64,000 nt of DNA from Trissonchulus latispiculum (lineage: Eukaryota; Nematoda; Enoplea; Enoplida; Ironidae). Under the pieces are notes generated by a model, which saw only the letters and a program-made list of their open reading frames with translations, made no database searches and was not told the DNA's origin. Of this stretch, positions 9,870-18,531 are shown in pieces. Location: the NCBI GenBank assembly GCA_030248195.1, contig JASAND010021154.1, positions 1 through 64,000 of the forward strand, given 5' to 3'. Each line of letters opens with the position of its first letter. Position 1 is the stretch's first letter. The position numbers and the translations under genes are program-made.

Positions 9870-12800
9870 TTACAAATAGTTTACGCGTTTCCGCGGTCGA
9901 AGGTTATAGTGCGTATGAGGGACTTCCGAAACCGGGATTTCAAGATGGGCTAGTTCTGGGTTAGGAGTGTTCTTGTTGTTGGATCCGGGTGCTTCTTCTT
10001 GCTGGGTTTCCTCTGACGGTTGTTCCGCTATTGGCGAACCGGTTTGGTGTTCATGGGAGTCGAGGTTTGGTGCTGCGTTGGTTTGGATGGTAGGTTTAAG
10101 AGGAACGTAGTAGCTGGTAGTTACTGGCTTTAATCGATTAATGTGCACTTTTTGCATGGGTTTTGTTGGGTGACAACATTCCTGAATGTCAGCCGTAGGC
10201 AAGGTTAGGTTAATGATGCGAAAAGGACCGTGGCATGGTCTATTAAGTTTTGGAGTTTTCCCTTTTGTTAGGGCGGGGACGTAGAGCATAACTAGCTGGT
10301 TTTCTGAGAATTCGGTGTCAGTTACTTTACGATCATAGTAAAGCTTTTGTTTCGCTTGGGCTAGTTGTATGTGTTCTTTAGCTAAGATCCATGCCTCTTG
10401 TAAGTTTTGGACGAGATTTGATCGGTAGTCTTCAATTTCACAATATATGCTCCTTGTTATCTGTAAAACTGTGTCAAGAGGCAGTCTAGCCTCACGACCA
10501 AAATTCAGGAAGAAGGGGGTGTCCAAGGTGGATGAATGTACCGATGTCCGGTAGGCAAAAAGGCAAAAATTGATGAAACTTGACCAGTCTTTCTGTGTGT
10601 GGGAGACATACTTGCTAATCATTTGCATAAGTGTCCCGTTGAAGCGCTCGCATTGTCCGTCTGTCTGTGGGTGGTAAGCTGTAGTGTTAATCTTGGTGAC
10701 TCCTAGGATATTACATGTTTCTGTCATGAGAGCGCTGAGAAAGTTAGTTCCACGGTCGGAAAGAAGTGTTTTCGGACAGGAATAGCGACAGACAATTTCT
10801 TCTACGAATATTTTAGCTATTGTTTCTGACTTAGTGTCTACTAGAGGGAAAGCTTCAACCCATTTGGTGAGATATTCTGTGAATACTATAATGTATTTGT
10901 ATCCCTCTTCCGTTTGGGGTAATGGACCAAGGATATCGACTGCCACGCGGTCCCACGGACCTTCGACGGGGATAGAAACTAAGGGTGCTCTAATTGTTTT
11001 TGGAGGATTTCTTTTGCGAATGCAGGCTTCACATGTTTTGCACCAATCCTTGATATCTTTCCGTATTGTAGTCCACCAGTATCGACTTAAGATTTTCAGA
11101 TAGGTTTTTTCGAAGCCGAGATGTCCTGCTGTAATATCCTCATGGCAAGCCTTGAAAACCTCATGTGTGAGTATGGCTGGGATGACAAGTTGAGTGTACA
11201 ACTTTCCTGGTTTACTTGCTTGTGGATACTCGTGATATAAGAGTCCGTCGTCAAGAAAGTAACGGACAGCCTTAGTTACTATGTTAGTTGCTTCTGCTAG
11301 GTCTTCCGGAAGGGAGCCAGTTTCGAGGTAATTAATGAGATTGTTGGTGTCTGGTTGTTCGCGTTGTTGTTTTTGTAGTGATGTGCAATCGTTGAGAGTT
11401 ATAGCTAGTACCATGTCCGCTGGATCTGTGTCTAGGGTGAGTTGATTAAAAGGAAGCCTAGACATGGCATCAGCATTACCGTGCTTCTTCCCTGGTTTAT
11501 ATTGGATTTCAAGCTTATATTCCTGTAATTGAAGTATCCATCGCATGAGACGTCCGCTTGGTGATTTGACCGTCATAAGCCAGCGTAAAGGACTGTGGTC
11601 TGTGATTATAATGACCTTTTGGCCATAAATTAGGTGCCTGAAATATTTAACGCCGAACACAATTGCCAGCGTCTCAAGTTCTATGACAGGATAATTTTTC
11701 TCTGCCTTTGTGAGAGTTCGACTGGCATATGCTACTGGATGTTCTTTGTTCATGGCATCTAACTGGGATAGTACTGCACCTAATCCATATCCGCTAGCAT
11801 CGGTTTGCAGAATGTAGGGTCTATTTATATCGGGAAAGGCTAGAATAGGTGAGGTAATTAGGTGTTGTTTGAGTGTTGTGAAGCTGGTTTCACAGTCTTT
11901 CGTCCAGTGGTAAGAATTCTCTTTCTTGAGTAGAGTGTAAAGTGGAAATGCAACTTGAGCAAAATTTCTAATGAATCTTCTGTAATACGAGGCAAGGCCA
12001 AGGAAGCTGCGTAGCTCCGTAAGGTTGGTCGGCGTAGGATAGTCACGAACCTTAGCAATCTTGTCGTTTTCTGGTTGTAAGCCGTCTTTAGAAATAGTAT
12101 GTCCAAGATAGCTGACACTACGGCAAGCAAAGTGACACTTCTTTGCTTTTAGTTTTAGTTGATGAGCACGTAGTCGTTGTAAGACTTTTGCGATGTCAGT
12201 GAGGTGTTGTTCAAATGTCGAAGAAAAAATTATGATATCATCAAGATAGCATAAACAGAATTTAGTTTGCAATCCAGATAAGACGATGTTCATGAGTCTT
12301 TGAAAGGTTGCAGGGGCGTTAGTTAAACCAAAAGGCATAACATTATAGTGAAACAGACCTTCCTCACAAATAAATGCAGTTATTTCTTTATCTTGTTCAC
12401 TCATTTGTACGTTGTAGTAGCCGGACTGTAGATCAAGTGTGCTGAAGAAATGGGCTTTGCCCAACGAATCTAGGAGATCGTCAATTCGTGGTAAGGGGAA
12501 AACATCACGTTTTGTTACTGCGTTGATCTTCCTAAAGTCGACGCAGATTCGGACTGACCCGTCCTTTTTTGAGACTAGAACTATGGGTGACGCCCAAGGT
12601 GATGAGCTTGGCTCAATTATCTTATGTTTGACCCAGTCGTGGATTTTCTGAGCCACGGTGTCGCGTAGTGAAACAGGAGTGCGGTAAGGACGTTGATAAA
12701 TGGGTTTGTGATCTCCGGTATCAATGGAATGTTTCATGGCGGTCGCACAGCCGACGTCATTATCATCCTTTGCAAAGACGTCAATGAATTGTTCTAGGAG

Positions 12801-14966
12801 TTGCAGTAACTTGTTTCGTTGTGACGGTGTAAGCTCTGTAGAACTGAGATCAATTTCTGGCAGAGGATTTGGGAGTGATTCAGTTTGACGATCGGTTAGG
12901 TTCGGGCTCTTGTGGATGGTGCAAACAGTTCCAATTTTTGTTTTGGCGTATACTTGTATAGGAGCGTTGCTCGTGTTCATGACTCGTAAGGGTATTTTTG
13001 GCCCTTGTGCTACTAGAGCTCTGGCAACGTAGAGGCCGGTAGTTGACTCAAAACGTGAGTTGGGTTCAAAAATGCCACCATTCATATTTCCTTTGATGCT
13101 GCAGGTAAAAGTGACTTGTGTTCTGGCTGGTATGGTTATGGGGTTATCTATTATGGCCGTTGCGGGGTCATCGAGAACCTTTTTATCTTCAGGCTTTTGA
13201 CCTTTTTGGATTGTGATAGTTTGGTTTTGTAAATCAATAATGATTGGTCCGAGTTTCTTTAGTACATCCGTACCTAAAATGCAGCCATGAGGTGACTTAG
13301 AAACGATGTATGTAAGATGGTCAACTACCGTGCTTCCAATTTTGAGGGATAGTGTGGTTTGACCTGTGATCTTTAGTTCATGTCCCGTCATGCTGGTAGC
13401 AGAGATCGCGGTAGCTAGTTTGGCTAGGTTAGGATTGTCTTTGATAATTCTTGCGTAAGTTGTTTCATCGACTAGTGTTATTGTTGAGCCAGTATCAATC
13501 AAGGCCTTGGTTGGTGTATTGTTAACGGCTATAGGTATAGAAGTTGTAGCTGGCCCCACGCAGTTGGTCATTTCTGTTTGAGTAGTTGTTTTGAGTGTTT
13601 CAGGCCAATATTGGGAAGTAGGTTGAATGTCTGTAGAAGGTTGTATAGGGACAAATGAGTTTAATGAGGGCGAAACTTGAGTTTGTCGATCTGACTTCAA
13701 ATCCATGTGGGGGTATAGTGATTCTCTTTGTTGAATTCCTGGTATAGTTTGTGAGACTTGTTCTTGAGTGTTTTCCGGGGAGAAGGCCGGAATATTTAAA
13801 ATTGTTGGAACTCGATAGGGTGTGGACAGTCTTCGTACACGTTCGATGATACTAGGAGCGGTGGGCGGTGGGCATGGTGGCGGTAAAGTTATCATTTCTT
13901 CTGCGTCTGGATCTCTGTTGTCTGTAGAGCTACCGTTAGGGCTACAGCGTTTCTGTCGTTGACGGAGCCGTAGCATTAAGGCTCGTGAGGTGGACCGTCT
14001 TCGTTTGCGGGCCCATCTTTGGAAACGTGGCCAAACTCTTGGGAGGTTGAATGCCATTCCGTCCCTTATTTGCATAGGACAGCAGTGAATTAGGAGGAAA
14101 CTGATGGTCACATAGGCGCATACTAGAAATACCCATAATTGCCATGGGCTAATAGCAAATCCATGCAGAAACCCAAAGAAGCCTTTATTTATGATGCCAT
14201 TGACCACTCCTTTGGCTACCTGTTTTGGCGTCCTTTGAGTGGTACGGTCGCTGAGTTCTTGTAAAATCTTCTGCTGATACTGTAACCCTCCTATAATCTC
14301 GTTTAAACTGATCTCTGAGGTGATCTCCGAAAAATTATACATAACTATCTGACTGAATATCGTAGGCTGGAAACTCCAAGGTTCGGTAGTATTCCAAGAG
14401 AATGCTCGTAGTTCTGGAATGTGAAGTAACGGGGTAAGATCTCCGGTTTCACTCTGGTAAGTATACATTTTGCCGTGTAGTTGTACTGGAATTTCCCTGT
14501 TAAGTCTACAATCCACTGGATAAGGGTTTTTGTGGACAATGTTTGTAACAGGATCAAGGTATGCCGAATATTCTTGGGAATTTAGTAGAAATTTAATCGG
14601 AATTTCCATGCTGCATGTTTCATTCATGGCTTCGAAGTGGTAAAAACCAGTTTCGAGTTCTTGGCAGGGCCATGTCGATATTATATTACCCCCGGCTCGT
14701 GCAATCACGTCGTTGCGGCCCAAAATTGCCCGGATTGCTAGTGTCGGATTAGCCATCATGTCTGCTTTTAGGACTTCCATAATGGTTGCCATAGAACGAC
14801 AAGCTGCGTTCATAGCTTGTTTAAAAGCGAAGTTAAGATTTCGTTGGACTTTGAATTCTTGTGCTTGTAATGATGAGGCCATCAAGTCGGTTGTTACTAT
14901 GCCATTGTTTATTGCCCATTGCTTCAGTTGGGGACCTGCAGTTTCACTTTTGCGTAGACTGGCCAC
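9870..14966 (-). CDS. ORF2: second half of the env-like protein fused to protease-RT-RNase H-integrase
   Basis: 1698 residues from a GTG; the frame is open from 15056. Residues 1-300 are env-like: three N-glycosylation sites (about 115, 192, 211), a Gly-rich stretch at 252-269 and a strong transmembrane segment (273-295), followed by a basic tail (about 314-341). Then come protease DTG (491-493), RT with CYLDDII (YLDD 907-910), RNase H TDAS (1054), the integrase zinc finger HH-CC (about 1271-1315), integrase catalytic D1344, D1404 and E1440, and a GPF motif near 1580. The usual Ty3 polyprotein starts at protease, so a transmembrane protein ahead of it in the same frame is unusual. The frame is intact to the stop at 9870. 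Confidence 0.93.
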   Translation of the reverse strand: MASLRKSETAGPQLKQWAINNGIVTTDLMASSLQAQEFKVQRNLNFAFKQAMNAACRSMATIMEVLKADMMANPTLAIRAILGRNDVIARAGGNIISTWPCQELETGFYHFEAMNETCSMEIPIKFLLNSQEYSAYLDPVTNIVHKNPYPVDCRLNREIPVQLHGKMYTYQSETGDLTPLLHIPELRAFSWNTTEPWSFQPTIFSQIVMYNFSEITSEISLNEIIGGLQYQQKILQELSDRTTQRTPKQVAKGVVNGIINKGFFGFLHGFAISPWQLWVFLVCAYVTISFLLIHCCPMQIRDGMAFNLPRVWPRFQRWARKRRRSTSRALMLRLRQRQKRCSPNGSSTDNRDPDAEEMITLPPPCPPPTAPSIIERVRRLSTPYRVPTILNIPAFSPENTQEQVSQTIPGIQQRESLYPHMDLKSDRQTQVSPSLNSFVPIQPSTDIQPTSQYWPETLKTTTQTEMTNCVGPATTSIPIAVNNTPTKALIDTGSTITLVDETTYARIIKDNPNLAKLATAISATSMTGHELKITGQTTLSLKIGSTVVDHLTYIVSKSPHGCILGTDVLKKLGPIIIDLQNQTITIQKGQKPEDKKVLDDPATAIIDNPITIPARTQVTFTCSIKGNMNGGIFEPNSRFESTTGLYVARALVAQGPKIPLRVMNTSNAPIQVYAKTKIGTVCTIHKSPNLTDRQTESLPNPLPEIDLSSTELTPSQRNKLLQLLEQFIDVFAKDDNDVGCATAMKHSIDTGDHKPIYQRPYRTPVSLRDTVAQKIHDWVKHKIIEPSSSPWASPIVLVSKKDGSVRICVDFRKINAVTKRDVFPLPRIDDLLDSLGKAHFFSTLDLQSGYYNVQMSEQDKEITAFICEEGLFHYNVMPFGLTNAPATFQRLMNIVLSGLQTKFCLCYLDDIIIFSSTFEQHLTDIAKVLQRLRAHQLKLKAKKCHFACRSVSYLGHTISKDGLQPENDKIAKVRDYPTPTNLTELRSFLGLASYYRRFIRNFAQVAFPLYTLLKKENSYHWTKDCETSFTTLKQHLITSPILAFPDINRPYILQTDASGYGLGAVLSQLDAMNKEHPVAYASRTLTKAEKNYPVIELETLAIVFGVKYFRHLIYGQKVIIITDHSPLRWLMTVKSPSGRLMRWILQLQEYKLEIQYKPGKKHGNADAMSRLPFNQLTLDTDPADMVLAITLNDCTSLQKQQREQPDTNNLINYLETGSLPEDLAEATNIVTKAVRYFLDDGLLYHEYPQASKPGKLYTQLVIPAILTHEVFKACHEDITAGHLGFEKTYLKILSRYWWTTIRKDIKDWCKTCEACIRKRNPPKTIRAPLVSIPVEGPWDRVAVDILGPLPQTEEGYKYIIVFTEYLTKWVEAFPLVDTKSETIAKIFVEEIVCRYSCPKTLLSDRGTNFLSALMTETCNILGVTKINTTAYHPQTDGQCERFNGTLMQMISKYVSHTQKDWSSFINFCLFAYRTSVHSSTLDTPFFLNFGREARLPLDTVLQITRSIYCEIEDYRSNLVQNLQEAWILAKEHIQLAQAKQKLYYDRKVTDTEFSENQLVMLYVPALTKGKTPKLNRPCHGPFRIINLTLPTADIQECCHPTKPMQKVHINRLKPVTTSYYVPLKPTIQTNAAPNLDSHEHQTGSPIAEQPSEETQQEEAPGSNNKNTPNPELAHLEIPVSEVPHTHYNLRPRKRVNYL

Positions 14967-17649
14967 TAATTGTTCGGCAGTAGTTATGTTTCTGGTTGAG
15001 CGTCTGTTTTTGTATATATATAGGTGGGTGCATGCGTACAGGTATACCTTGATCAGTTAACTGAATCATACGATTCTGACAATCCTTAGCATATTTTCCA
15101 CCTTGAAACGTCAGTGCGAGCTGGTCATTATCAGCTAGCCAGTTGGATCCCCACATTTCTCCAGGTAAAGTTTGCCACTCCAGAAATTCACATCTTTCGT
15201 CCTGATTTGGCTCCCATAGTAGATAGCTACCATCTCGGAGTTGGCATCCGCCAGATCTGTAATCGCAGTGTTCAACCCACCCAGCTGTAGATTCCATATT
15301 GTCACTGCTGTGACGATTGTAGACATAGGCCTCATGCATGAAGCAATTAGTGGCTGTGTACGTGTGCCAGTGGCAGCAGTACATGCCACCTCCTGACCAC
15401 TTATAGTTGACTGTGTTATCGGTTTGCCATAGGCCGCCACGTAGTGTTAGCGGCCCGGCATCACATTGATGGAATCTCCTCATAGATTCGCATTCAGTTC
15501 CAGTTACTCTAATGTCATGCTTTTCTTCTTCTTTGAGGTGGTGATTAGCTAAGAAATAGGTGAACGTCTTAACGGTTTGCTTTACTATCGTACATTTCCA
15601 TGCTTTAGACTTGTATTTTACGTAGTTGCGTTTATATAGGGTTAGCTCCACTGTTTCTAAATCTTGTCGTGGTGTAGCCGCTGCTGAATTGCAGCGAAGA
15701 CGTCCTGGTAATCGCCACAAGGCTCTCCCTTGCTCAGTTTGACAAACCATTGGGCCGCTGGCCATTTCAGAAATGCTTTTCACGCATGTTACAGGTGCTA
15801 CGAAGTACATTACTGTGAGCAAGAGTAGTGCTTTCGGAAAACATCCACCTACGAAATTTCCATGATATTTGGTTAAAATATTTGCAATAGTGTGACGTGG
15901 CAAATGGTTCGTCTTATCAGTTCTGGCATGCCTTGGCGTTTTCTTTTGTTGTGGCTGCAGTACTGCGTTGGAGTGGAAAGAGGTCGATATATGACAGAGT
16001 TTGGGACCGTAAGTTTCATCCATCTGATGGTTGTTGCCTTGAGGCTCGTTGTCTGTATTAGAGTCGGCAGCTGGGAAAACGGAAATTGTTCCCACGAAAT
16101 CCGGATATTGATTATGTGAGAGCTCCTGATTTTGCTCAGTCAATAATCTAATGGTCTCGTGCAATTGGGAAACATTGTCGCTACTGTCTTCTGCCTCAGC
16201 ATGCATAGCATTTCCGGAGTTGACGGAATAGGTGTGGTTATTCGATTGATTTCGGATATTAGGATTTCTTCTGTTGTTAGTGGGGTTTCGCCAGGTAGTT
16301 TGGTTATTTGGATTTTCACGCCAGTTGTTATTAGGGCGGGTGTTATTATCTCCACTGGATTCTCTGTCACGTTTCCGTTTGCGGCAGTTGATAACAAAAT
16401 GACCGGGCTTCTTACAATAATGACAAATTATGCGACTATCTGTAGTCCAATTGCGTGCCGTCACTGGCCGGGTACTGTCTCGTCTCATATGTGATTGTAG
16501 AGCCATAGGGTTAGGGGATCTTTCCATGAGGCCCAACACATAACCACTTTGACGTTGGTGGTCCAGCGTTAGTGTTTGTAATTTGTCATTAATGTCTTTA
16601 ATTGCTTGCTTCCATTCCTTGTCCTCAGTATGAGTTGTCTTAGTCACTGCCAAGGTTTCAGCCTTGAGTCCGGCGAGTGTTGTGCCAGCAGGGCTGAGCC
16701 CCGCTGTCAAAAATTCTCCGGCTTCTATAAGTTTGGCAGATTTCAATGCCTCTTCAAAATTTATTGATTCTTTAGCCATTACAAGACGACCGTAGTGTGG
16801 CAATAATCCGGCGATGAAAAACTCCAAGCATAGCTTTTCTTGGTGATCGGCATCGAATTTAGGATAGGCACCTTTTACTAGTTTCTTGATATTAGCACCA
16901 AAATCAGATACGCGCTCATGGGGTTGTTGAGTTCTTCGGTGTAATTGTGCACTTTTAAATCTTGCCATCTCAGCAGATTCCAAGGCACATTTTAGGGCTC
17001 TAATTAGGTCGGGGTAGCTGGATTTCACAGCACTGTCAAGTGCAGCAAAAATATCCTTTGCCTGTCCTTGCAGGCAAACAGGCAGCATTCTGGCCTTTTC
17101 GTCGGCAGTCCAACCATTCGCCGTCCTAATAATATCAAACGAGTCTATGAATTCCTTCCAACTTTCATGGGCTTGCCTGGTATAGCGTAACCCAATAAGA
17201 CTGGTCACACCGCTCATACCTGTAATAGCTTGTTTTAGGTTGCCAGGTAAGCTTTGTAGGGTGTTTTGAAGTTGGGTAAAATCAGGCACTATTTGTCCTC
17301 CTTGTTGCATTGGTGGCTGTGGGGACGGCGGCATTTGCTTTATAAGTCTTTCTGTTTCTTCGACGTCAGAAGGATGAAAGCCAGAGAAGGCAGTGTTAGC
17401 ACTGTCGTCACTGTCGGAATTAGATTTGTCAGAATGCAGTCTGGTATTACTTGTGTTGCCCTGGAAATTTTTATCTTGATGATGAAGACGGTCTATTGAC
17501 TGGTTGATCTTTTCACTTAGACTTCGAATTCTTTCAGAGAATTCGGAAGCTCTGGGTAAGTGGTACTCTGTCTGCGTAGATTGCGTTGAAATTCCTACTG
17601 GAGGGCTGTTGGAAGCTACAGTCTTCACAAGCGTTTCTGCTGGTTCCAA
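14944..17649 (-). CDS. ORF1: Gag followed by the first half of an env-like glycoprotein
   Basis: 901 residues from the listed start, which is a TTG codon. The frame is open from about 17700 with no ATG before residue 106, so translation initiation is unclear. Residues about 130-330 look like a Ty3-type capsid region (LPVCLQGQAKDIF; FFIAGLLPHYGR). A CCHC knuckle lies at 409-422 (CHYCKKPGHFVINC), followed by a basic, Asn-rich nucleocapsid tail. After about residue 600 the character changes: a hydrophobic segment at 606-622 that could be a signal peptide or anchor, then a Cys/Trp-rich stretch to about 870, typical of a folded ectodomain. ORF1 ends 69-79 bp beyond a TA tract where the frame of ORF2 takes over. 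No family could be assigned to the glycoprotein-like part. Confidence 0.85.
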   Translation of the reverse strand: MEPAETLVKTVASNSPPVGISTQSTQTEYHLPRASEFSERIRSLSEKINQSIDRLHHQDKNFQGNTSNTRLHSDKSNSDSDDSANTAFSGFHPSDVEETERLIKQMPPSPQPPMQQGGQIVPDFTQLQNTLQSLPGNLKQAITGMSGVTSLIGLRYTRQAHESWKEFIDSFDIIRTANGWTADEKARMLPVCLQGQAKDIFAALDSAVKSSYPDLIRALKCALESAEMARFKSAQLHRRTQQPHERVSDFGANIKKLVKGAYPKFDADHQEKLCLEFFIAGLLPHYGRLVMAKESINFEEALKSAKLIEAGEFLTAGLSPAGTTLAGLKAETLAVTKTTHTEDKEWKQAIKDINDKLQTLTLDHQRQSGYVLGLMERSPNPMALQSHMRRDSTRPVTARNWTTDSRIICHYCKKPGHFVINCRKRKRDRESSGDNNTRPNNNWRENPNNQTTWRNPTNNRRNPNIRNQSNNHTYSVNSGNAMHAEAEDSSDNVSQLHETIRLLTEQNQELSHNQYPDFVGTISVFPAADSNTDNEPQGNNHQMDETYGPKLCHISTSFHSNAVLQPQQKKTPRHARTDKTNHLPRHTIANILTKYHGNFVGGCFPKALLLLTVMYFVAPVTCVKSISEMASGPMVCQTEQGRALWRLPGRLRCNSAAATPRQDLETVELTLYKRNYVKYKSKAWKCTIVKQTVKTFTYFLANHHLKEEEKHDIRVTGTECESMRRFHQCDAGPLTLRGGLWQTDNTVNYKWSGGGMYCCHWHTYTATNCFMHEAYVYNRHSSDNMESTAGWVEHCDYRSGGCQLRDGSYLLWEPNQDERCEFLEWQTLPGEMWGSNWLADNDQLALTFQGGKYAKDCQNRMIQLTDQGIPVRMHPPIYIQKQTLNQKHNYCRTISGQSTQK
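15013..15022 (-). other. TA tract at the frame change between ORF1 and ORF2
   Basis: Five TA units lie inside the 113-bp overlap of the two open frames (14944-15056), within the env-like region. Downstream of the tract the ORF2 frame, not the ORF1 frame, continues as plausible protein. The relation between the frames corresponds to a change of one dinucleotide unit. Replication slippage at this tract would explain the break; a programmed +1 shift is an alternative. I saw no classical -1 slippery heptamer in the right register. Confidence 0.65.
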
Positions 17650-17758
17650 CTTAGGCTTAGTATCGTCTGTTTCAATCGTATTGGGTTGTATATATTTACT
17701 GATTTAATCTGACTGTTGGTTCCCAAGTCCACTTTATCGTAGCTTCACCGATGAAAAG

Positions 17759-17776
17759 ATCTGGGTGGAACCTCCA
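17759..17776 (-). other. Primer-binding site, complementary to the 3' end of tRNA-Gln
   Basis: Read on the plus strand the site is ATCTGGGTGGAACCTCCA, which matches 17 of the last 18 bases, CCA included, of the metazoan tRNA-Gln that I recall (ATCTCGGTGGAACCTCCA). It lies 5 bp inside the 5' LTR end, where reverse transcription would begin. The tRNA assignment relies on remembered tRNA sequence, not a search. Confidence 0.8.
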
Positions 17777-17781
17777 AAATT

Positions 17782-18527
17782 TGTAACCGTTTAGGATGTT
17801 TACACAATCGTTAGTTAGGCGATACAGCTCTGGGCTGTAGAATTAAGTTTAATACCAATATATATATATATATATGTATTGTCTTGGTTGAATCAACGTT
17901 GAATGAGTAGTTAGTCTGAGTATTAGTGCGAATAGAAAGATTAGTTTGAATGGCTAGACAGCAAGACGACTGGTAAAAATATGCTTTATTCTTCAGACTG
18001 CCCCCCAACACAATTGATCGTCCCTTTTATATACAACTTGGACCCCTGAAGGGGTAATTATGAGTGATAGAGAAAAGGGGAGTTGAGAGTAGAAAGTGGG
18101 TTAGTAGAATTTATGGGGTTGCAATTTTATGATGTTTCCAAGTTATATACAAAAGAGAGTATGCACGTAATTTGGTCACTATTACAAATATATAACTGTC
18201 ATGGGTCCTCAGGGGTCATGACGAACTACTAAACCCCTCTAAGAAGGAGAGTTTAAAAACTGTTGTGGTTTTTAAAAACATACAACTGATTAAGCTTGTA
18301 TAATGTTAGTTATGTAACAACAATACATACATATGTCATGTGATACAGCGAAGAAACAAAGAAACTAACGAATAACTTGCATGGTGTTAATACATTCATT
18401 AACAATAGAAAGAAACTGGTAAATGAAAAATAATAATTCAGTTATCTGAATAACTGAATTAGTATTTTTATTTAATTTTTATTAATTATCCATGTCGACA
18501 TGTACCGTTCATCCGTCCTTTCTTACA
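17782..18527 (-). repeat. 5' LTR
   Basis: 746 bp with TG...CA ends on the minus strand. It carries the start of transcription for the element in a normal LTR retrotransposon. It is shorter than the 3' LTR because of a deletion near 18250-18262, and it has a longer TA run. As the 5' LTR retains both ends and the primer site follows directly, the copy was structurally complete when inserted. Confidence 0.95.
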
Positions 18528-18531
18528 GAAA

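Larger units (their letters stand above)
5660..18531 (-). mobile_element. Complete LTR retrotransposon of the Ty3/Gypsy type with an internal env-like region
   Basis: About 12.9 kb on the minus strand, bounded by two LTRs (5664-6484 and 17782-18527) and a perfect 4-bp target duplication GAAA (5660-5663 and 18528-18531). In coding direction: 5' LTR, tRNA-Gln primer-binding site, ORF1 (Gag with zinc knuckle, then a signal-like segment and Cys-rich ectodomain), ORF2 (rest of the env-like protein with transmembrane segment, then protease, RT, RNase H and integrase), a 1.3-kb gap, accessory ORFs, 3' LTR. RT-RNase H-integrase order and a 4-bp duplication are typical of Ty3/Gypsy. The LTRs differ by few substitutions, so the insertion is fairly recent. 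It is in the sense orientation relative to UXS1. Confidence 0.93.

Noticed and set aside
14944..15056. Classical -1 ribosomal frameshift site between ORF1 and ORF2
   Set aside because: ORF2 lies in the +1 (or -2) frame relative to ORF1, and the CAAAAAC run is not in the register of an X XXY YYZ heptamer.
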